Below, one piece after another: positions 61,610 through 64,000 of a DNA stretch of 64,000 nucleotides (the first letter of the stretch is position 1; each line of letters begins with the position of its first letter). Source of the stretch: Pseudomonadota bacterium (lineage in GTDB: Bacteria; Myxococcota_A; Polyangia; GCA-2747355); NCBI GenBank assembly GCA_016702545.1, contig JADJDT010000044.1:248001-312000 (forward strand), given 5' to 3'. The notes beneath the pieces are model-generated. The model saw only the letters and a list, made by a program, of their open reading frames with translations, was not told where the DNA came from and made no database searches. The position numbers and the translations under genes are program-made.

Positions 61610-63598
61610 TCAGCGGACCTTGGCACCCGTTGGAATGTCGCGGTCCACGGTGCACAGCGCCAGTCCGGCCCCGTCGCCGGCGGCCAGGATCATGCCTTCG
61701 CTGCGCACCCCGCGAATGGTCGTCGGTTTGAGGTTGGCCAACAGCAGCACGCGCTTGCCCAGCAGCTGCTCGGGCGCATAGGCCTTGGCGATGCCCGAGA
61801 CGACCTGACGCTCGACCCCACCGACCTCGAGCGTCAGTCGCAGCAGTCGGTCCGCGCCCTCGACCCGCGCCGCCGCGCGCACCTCGGCGATGCACAGCTC
61901 GCAGCGCGCGAAGTCGTCGATCGTGATGGTGTCGGAGGGCTCGGCCGGCGCTGGAGCGGGTGTGGCCGCGGAGGCCTCGACAGTGGGCGCTGCGGCCACC
62001 ACCTCGGCGCCGCCGGTGGCGCGCGCCGTCCAGCGGGCGATCAGCGCCTGACGACGCTCGTCGTCGATGCGCGGGAAGAGCGGCTCGCCGCGCTGCAGCG
62101 CCGCCGGGGTGGGGCCGTCACCCCACCGCGCGGGCCACTGATCGACCTCGAGCTGCGGCTCCAGCGCGGGCAGACCGAGGTAGCGCCGCATCGTGGCCGC
62201 GCTGTCCGGCAGCGCCGGGGTCAGCAGCACGGAGATCCAGCGCAGGGCCTCGAGCAAGTGCGCGACCACCTGGTCGAGCCGCGACCGCTGCTCGGGGGCG
62301 CGCGCCAGCCGGTAGGGCGCCGTGGTGTCGATGTACTTGTTCGTGGCGCGCACCAGCTCCCAAAGGGCCTCCAGGGCTCGGCTCGGCTCGAGCCGCTCGA
62401 AGTGCGAGGCCACCGCGTCCCGCACGCGCTCGGCCAGCGCGATCAGAGCCTGATCGGTGGGGTCCGTGGGGCCTGTCGCGAGCAGCGCGGGCGTCTGTCC
62501 GTCGCAGTACTTGGCGGCCATCGCCAGCGAGCGGTTGAGCAGGTTGCCGAGGTCGTTGGCCAGGTCCGCGTTGATGCGTTGGATCAGCGCCTCGTGGGCG
62601 AAGTCGCCGTCGTGGCCGAGCGGGGTCTCGCGCAGCAGGAAGTAGCGCAGGGCGTCGCGCCCGACGTCACCCGCCAGCATCCCCGGGTCGACGGCGTTCA
62701 TCAGCGACTTGGACATCTTCTGGCCGTTGACCGTCCACCAGCCGTGGGCGAAGACCGTGCGGGGCAGGGGCAAGCCCGCCGAGAGCAGCATGCAGGGCCA
62801 ATAGACGGCGTGGAAGCGCAGGATGTCCTTGCCGATCAGATGAATGGCCTGCGGCCAGAACTGGCGGTAGGCGGGGGCCTCGTCGAAGCCACCGAGCGCC
62901 GAGATGTAGTTGGTCAGCGCGTCGATCCAGACGTAGATCACGTGCGTGTCGTCGCCGGGCACGCGAATGCCCCAGCTCAACGTGCTGCGCGAGACGCTGA
63001 GATCGCGCAACCCGCTGCGGATGAAGCTGACGATCTCGTTGCGGCGCATCTCGGGTTGCACGAACTCGGGGTGCCGCTCGAAGTGCTCGAGCAGCGCGTC
63101 CTGGTAGCGCGACATCCGGAAGAAGTAGCTCGTCTGCTTGAGCCGACTGACCGGTCGCGCGTGCACCGGGCAGTTCCCGGCGACCAGTTGGGTCTCGGTG
63201 TAGTACTCCTCGCAGGCCACGCAGTAGGCCCCATCGTACTCGCCTAGATAGATATCTCCGCGCTCCGCGAGGCGCTGCCACAGCCGTTGGACCACCGCGG
63301 CGTGGCGCGGCTCGGTGGTGCGAAGAAAATCGTCGTGCGCGATGCCGAGCTCGCCCCAGGTCGAGCGGAAGCGCGAGACCACCTCGTCCGCGAGCTGGAG
63401 CGGGGTCAGACCGCGGGCCGCGGCCGCGGCCTCGATCTTCTGCCCGTGCTCGTCGGTGCCGGTCTGGAAGCGCACGGCCTCGCCGCGCGAGCGGTGGTAG
63501 CGCGCGAGCGTGTCGCCGACGACCGTGGTGTAGGCGTGCCCCAGATGCGGCACGTCGTTGACGTAGTAGATCGGCGTGGTGAGGTAGAAGGGCCGCAT
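61610..63598 (-). CDS. metG: Methionyl-tRNA synthetase with C-terminal tRNA-binding domain
   Basis: A 662-residue MetRS. It has the HIGH-type motif VPHLGHAY at the N-terminus, a Cys-containing zinc knuckle region (CVACEEYYTETQLVAGNCPVH, two Cys pairs expected; the second is CPVH, so it is reduced), KMSKS as NGQKMSKSL, and the anticodon domain. The C-terminal EMAP/Trbp111-type domain reads FARCELCIAEVRAAARVEGA and GIAKAYAPEQLLGKRVLLLANL. It lies directly downstream of the RicT gene, an arrangement common in many bacteria. Confidence 0.95.
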   Translation of the reverse strand: MRPFYLTTPIYYVNDVPHLGHAYTTVVGDTLARYHRSRGEAVRFQTGTDEHGQKIEAAAAARGLTPLQLADEVVSRFRSTWGELGIAHDDFLRTTEPRHAAVVQRLWQRLAERGDIYLGEYDGAYCVACEEYYTETQLVAGNCPVHARPVSRLKQTSYFFRMSRYQDALLEHFERHPEFVQPEMRRNEIVSFIRSGLRDLSVSRSTLSWGIRVPGDDTHVIYVWIDALTNYISALGGFDEAPAYRQFWPQAIHLIGKDILRFHAVYWPCMLLSAGLPLPRTVFAHGWWTVNGQKMSKSLMNAVDPGMLAGDVGRDALRYFLLRETPLGHDGDFAHEALIQRINADLANDLGNLLNRSLAMAAKYCDGQTPALLATGPTDPTDQALIALAERVRDAVASHFERLEPSRALEALWELVRATNKYIDTTAPYRLARAPEQRSRLDQVVAHLLEALRWISVLLTPALPDSAATMRRYLGLPALEPQLEVDQWPARWGDGPTPAALQRGEPLFPRIDDERRQALIARWTARATGGAEVVAAAPTVEASAATPAPAPAEPSDTITIDDFARCELCIAEVRAAARVEGADRLLRLTLEVGGVERQVVSGIAKAYAPEQLLGKRVLLLANLKPTTIRGVRSEGMILAAGDGAGLALCTVDRDIPTGAKVR

Positions 63599-63610
63599 GT
63601 CGTGGCTTTC

Positions 63611-64000
63611 TCAGGCGCCGTCGCGTTCGTCGGCAGTCTCGGAGCTGTCGCCGCCGCGGCCGCTGCGGCTGAGCTCGTGCACCGCATAGGTCTGGACCGA
63701 GCCGTCGGCTAGCGTGGTGCGCACGAGCTGGCGCGGGATATCGAGCTCGTTGACCCGGGCCAGCCCCTGGGGCGTTTGTACGGTCTCGCCGACGCGCGGG
63801 AGGTGCCGGCGGGCCTCGCGGTACATGCTCTGCTCGTAGGCCAGACAGCACTTGAGTCGCCCGCACATGCCCGAGATCTTGGCCGGGTTCAGCACCAGGT
63901 TCTGATCCTTGGCCATGCGGATGCTGACCGGGGCGAAGTCGTTGATCCAGCTCGAACAGCACAGCTCGCGGCCACAGGGGCCGAGCCCGCCCGTCAGCTT
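63611..64000 (-). CDS. RicT/YaaT (PSP1-domain) protein, C-terminal part
   Basis: The last 129 residues of a PSP1-domain protein; its start lies beyond the window. The Cys-rich block GPCGRELCCSSWINDF followed by KISGMCGRLKCCLAYE is the RicT/YaaT signature. In Bacillus, RicT forms a Fe-S-containing complex that modulates RNase Y; whether that holds here is unknown. The tail is charged and low complexity (SGRGGDSSETADERDGA). It ends 12 bases before metG. Confidence 0.9.
   Translation of the reverse strand, partial: KLTGGLGPCGRELCCSSWINDFAPVSIRMAKDQNLVLNPAKISGMCGRLKCCLAYEQSMYREARRHLPRVGETVQTPQGLARVNELDIPRQLVRTTLADGSVQTYAVHELSRSGRGGDSSETADERDGA

Overview
The window is a 64 kb stretch of GC-rich chromosome. 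The gene content suggests a Myxococcota-type (former Deltaproteobacteria) organism: many lipoproteins with a lipobox, a Cys-rich surface lipoprotein, an FG-GAP/fibronectin lipoprotein, several large GT-C membrane glycosyltransferases, an exbB-exbD-tonB-receptor operon, an ETF operon and metG beside a RicT/PSP1 gene. The taxonomic call is inference from gene content; no rRNA or tRNA gene was seen.

Layout. 1-3 kb: edge-truncated hypothetical gene, tandem phosphoribosyltransferase protein, PlsC-type acyltransferase. 3-7.6 kb: topoisomerase IV parE-parC, with parC open in frame into a ribbon-helix-helix antitoxin, followed by its MazF-type toxin. 7.6-15 kb (minus strand): a Crp/Fnr regulator and a lasso-peptide-type RiPP locus (RRE/PqqD protein, asparagine-synthetase-like cyclase, a 56-residue precursor at 9482-9652, HprK-like kinase), then an FG-GAP lipoprotein. 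15-17 kb: etfB-etfA. 17.3-24 kb: methyltransferase and three overlapping GT-C membrane proteins. 24.6-28.7 kb: receptor-like lipoprotein, TPR protein and cyclic-nucleotide-binding-domain protein. 29-37 kb: accessory region with a RutE-like nitroreductase, fragments of pgpA and of a Y1 (REP-type) transposase, a tandem-repeat array, a serine recombinase translationally coupled to the intact Y1 transposase, a perfect 36-bp palindrome, and an AT-richer foreign-looking gene. 36.9-42 kb: pgpA, PduO-type cobalamin adenosyltransferase, alpha/beta hydrolase, peroxiredoxin, half-size TauE/SafE protein, PLP enzyme. 42.5-48.4 kb: exbB-exbD-tonB-TonB-dependent receptor-lipoprotein operon. 48.4-54 kb: a small basic protein, an RluA-family protein lacking the catalytic Asp, an AlkD-like gene broken by a MITE-like element, CIA30 protein, two frameshifted genes. 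54-59 kb: secreted hypotheticals and another GT-C protein. 59.3-64 kb: Sua5/YciO protein, rlmE, a lone rplC with a near-consensus promoter, metG and a partial RicT gene.

How genes work together. The strongest biosynthetic unit is the lasso-type cluster: the RRE would hold the leader, the cyclase would close a Gly1-Asp8 ring, and the HprK-like kinase may phosphorylate a C-terminal Ser/Thr. The leader protease (B2) is not found here. The Exb/TonB operon would energise its co-encoded receptor, which carries a second TonB C-terminal domain of its own.

Quality caution. At least six genes show frameshifts or lost stops, several at G/C runs, and three patches of long G/C homopolymers (about 11.97, 28.9 and 47.3 kb) look like sequencing or assembly artefacts. 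Broken genes and fusions need confirmation from reads.
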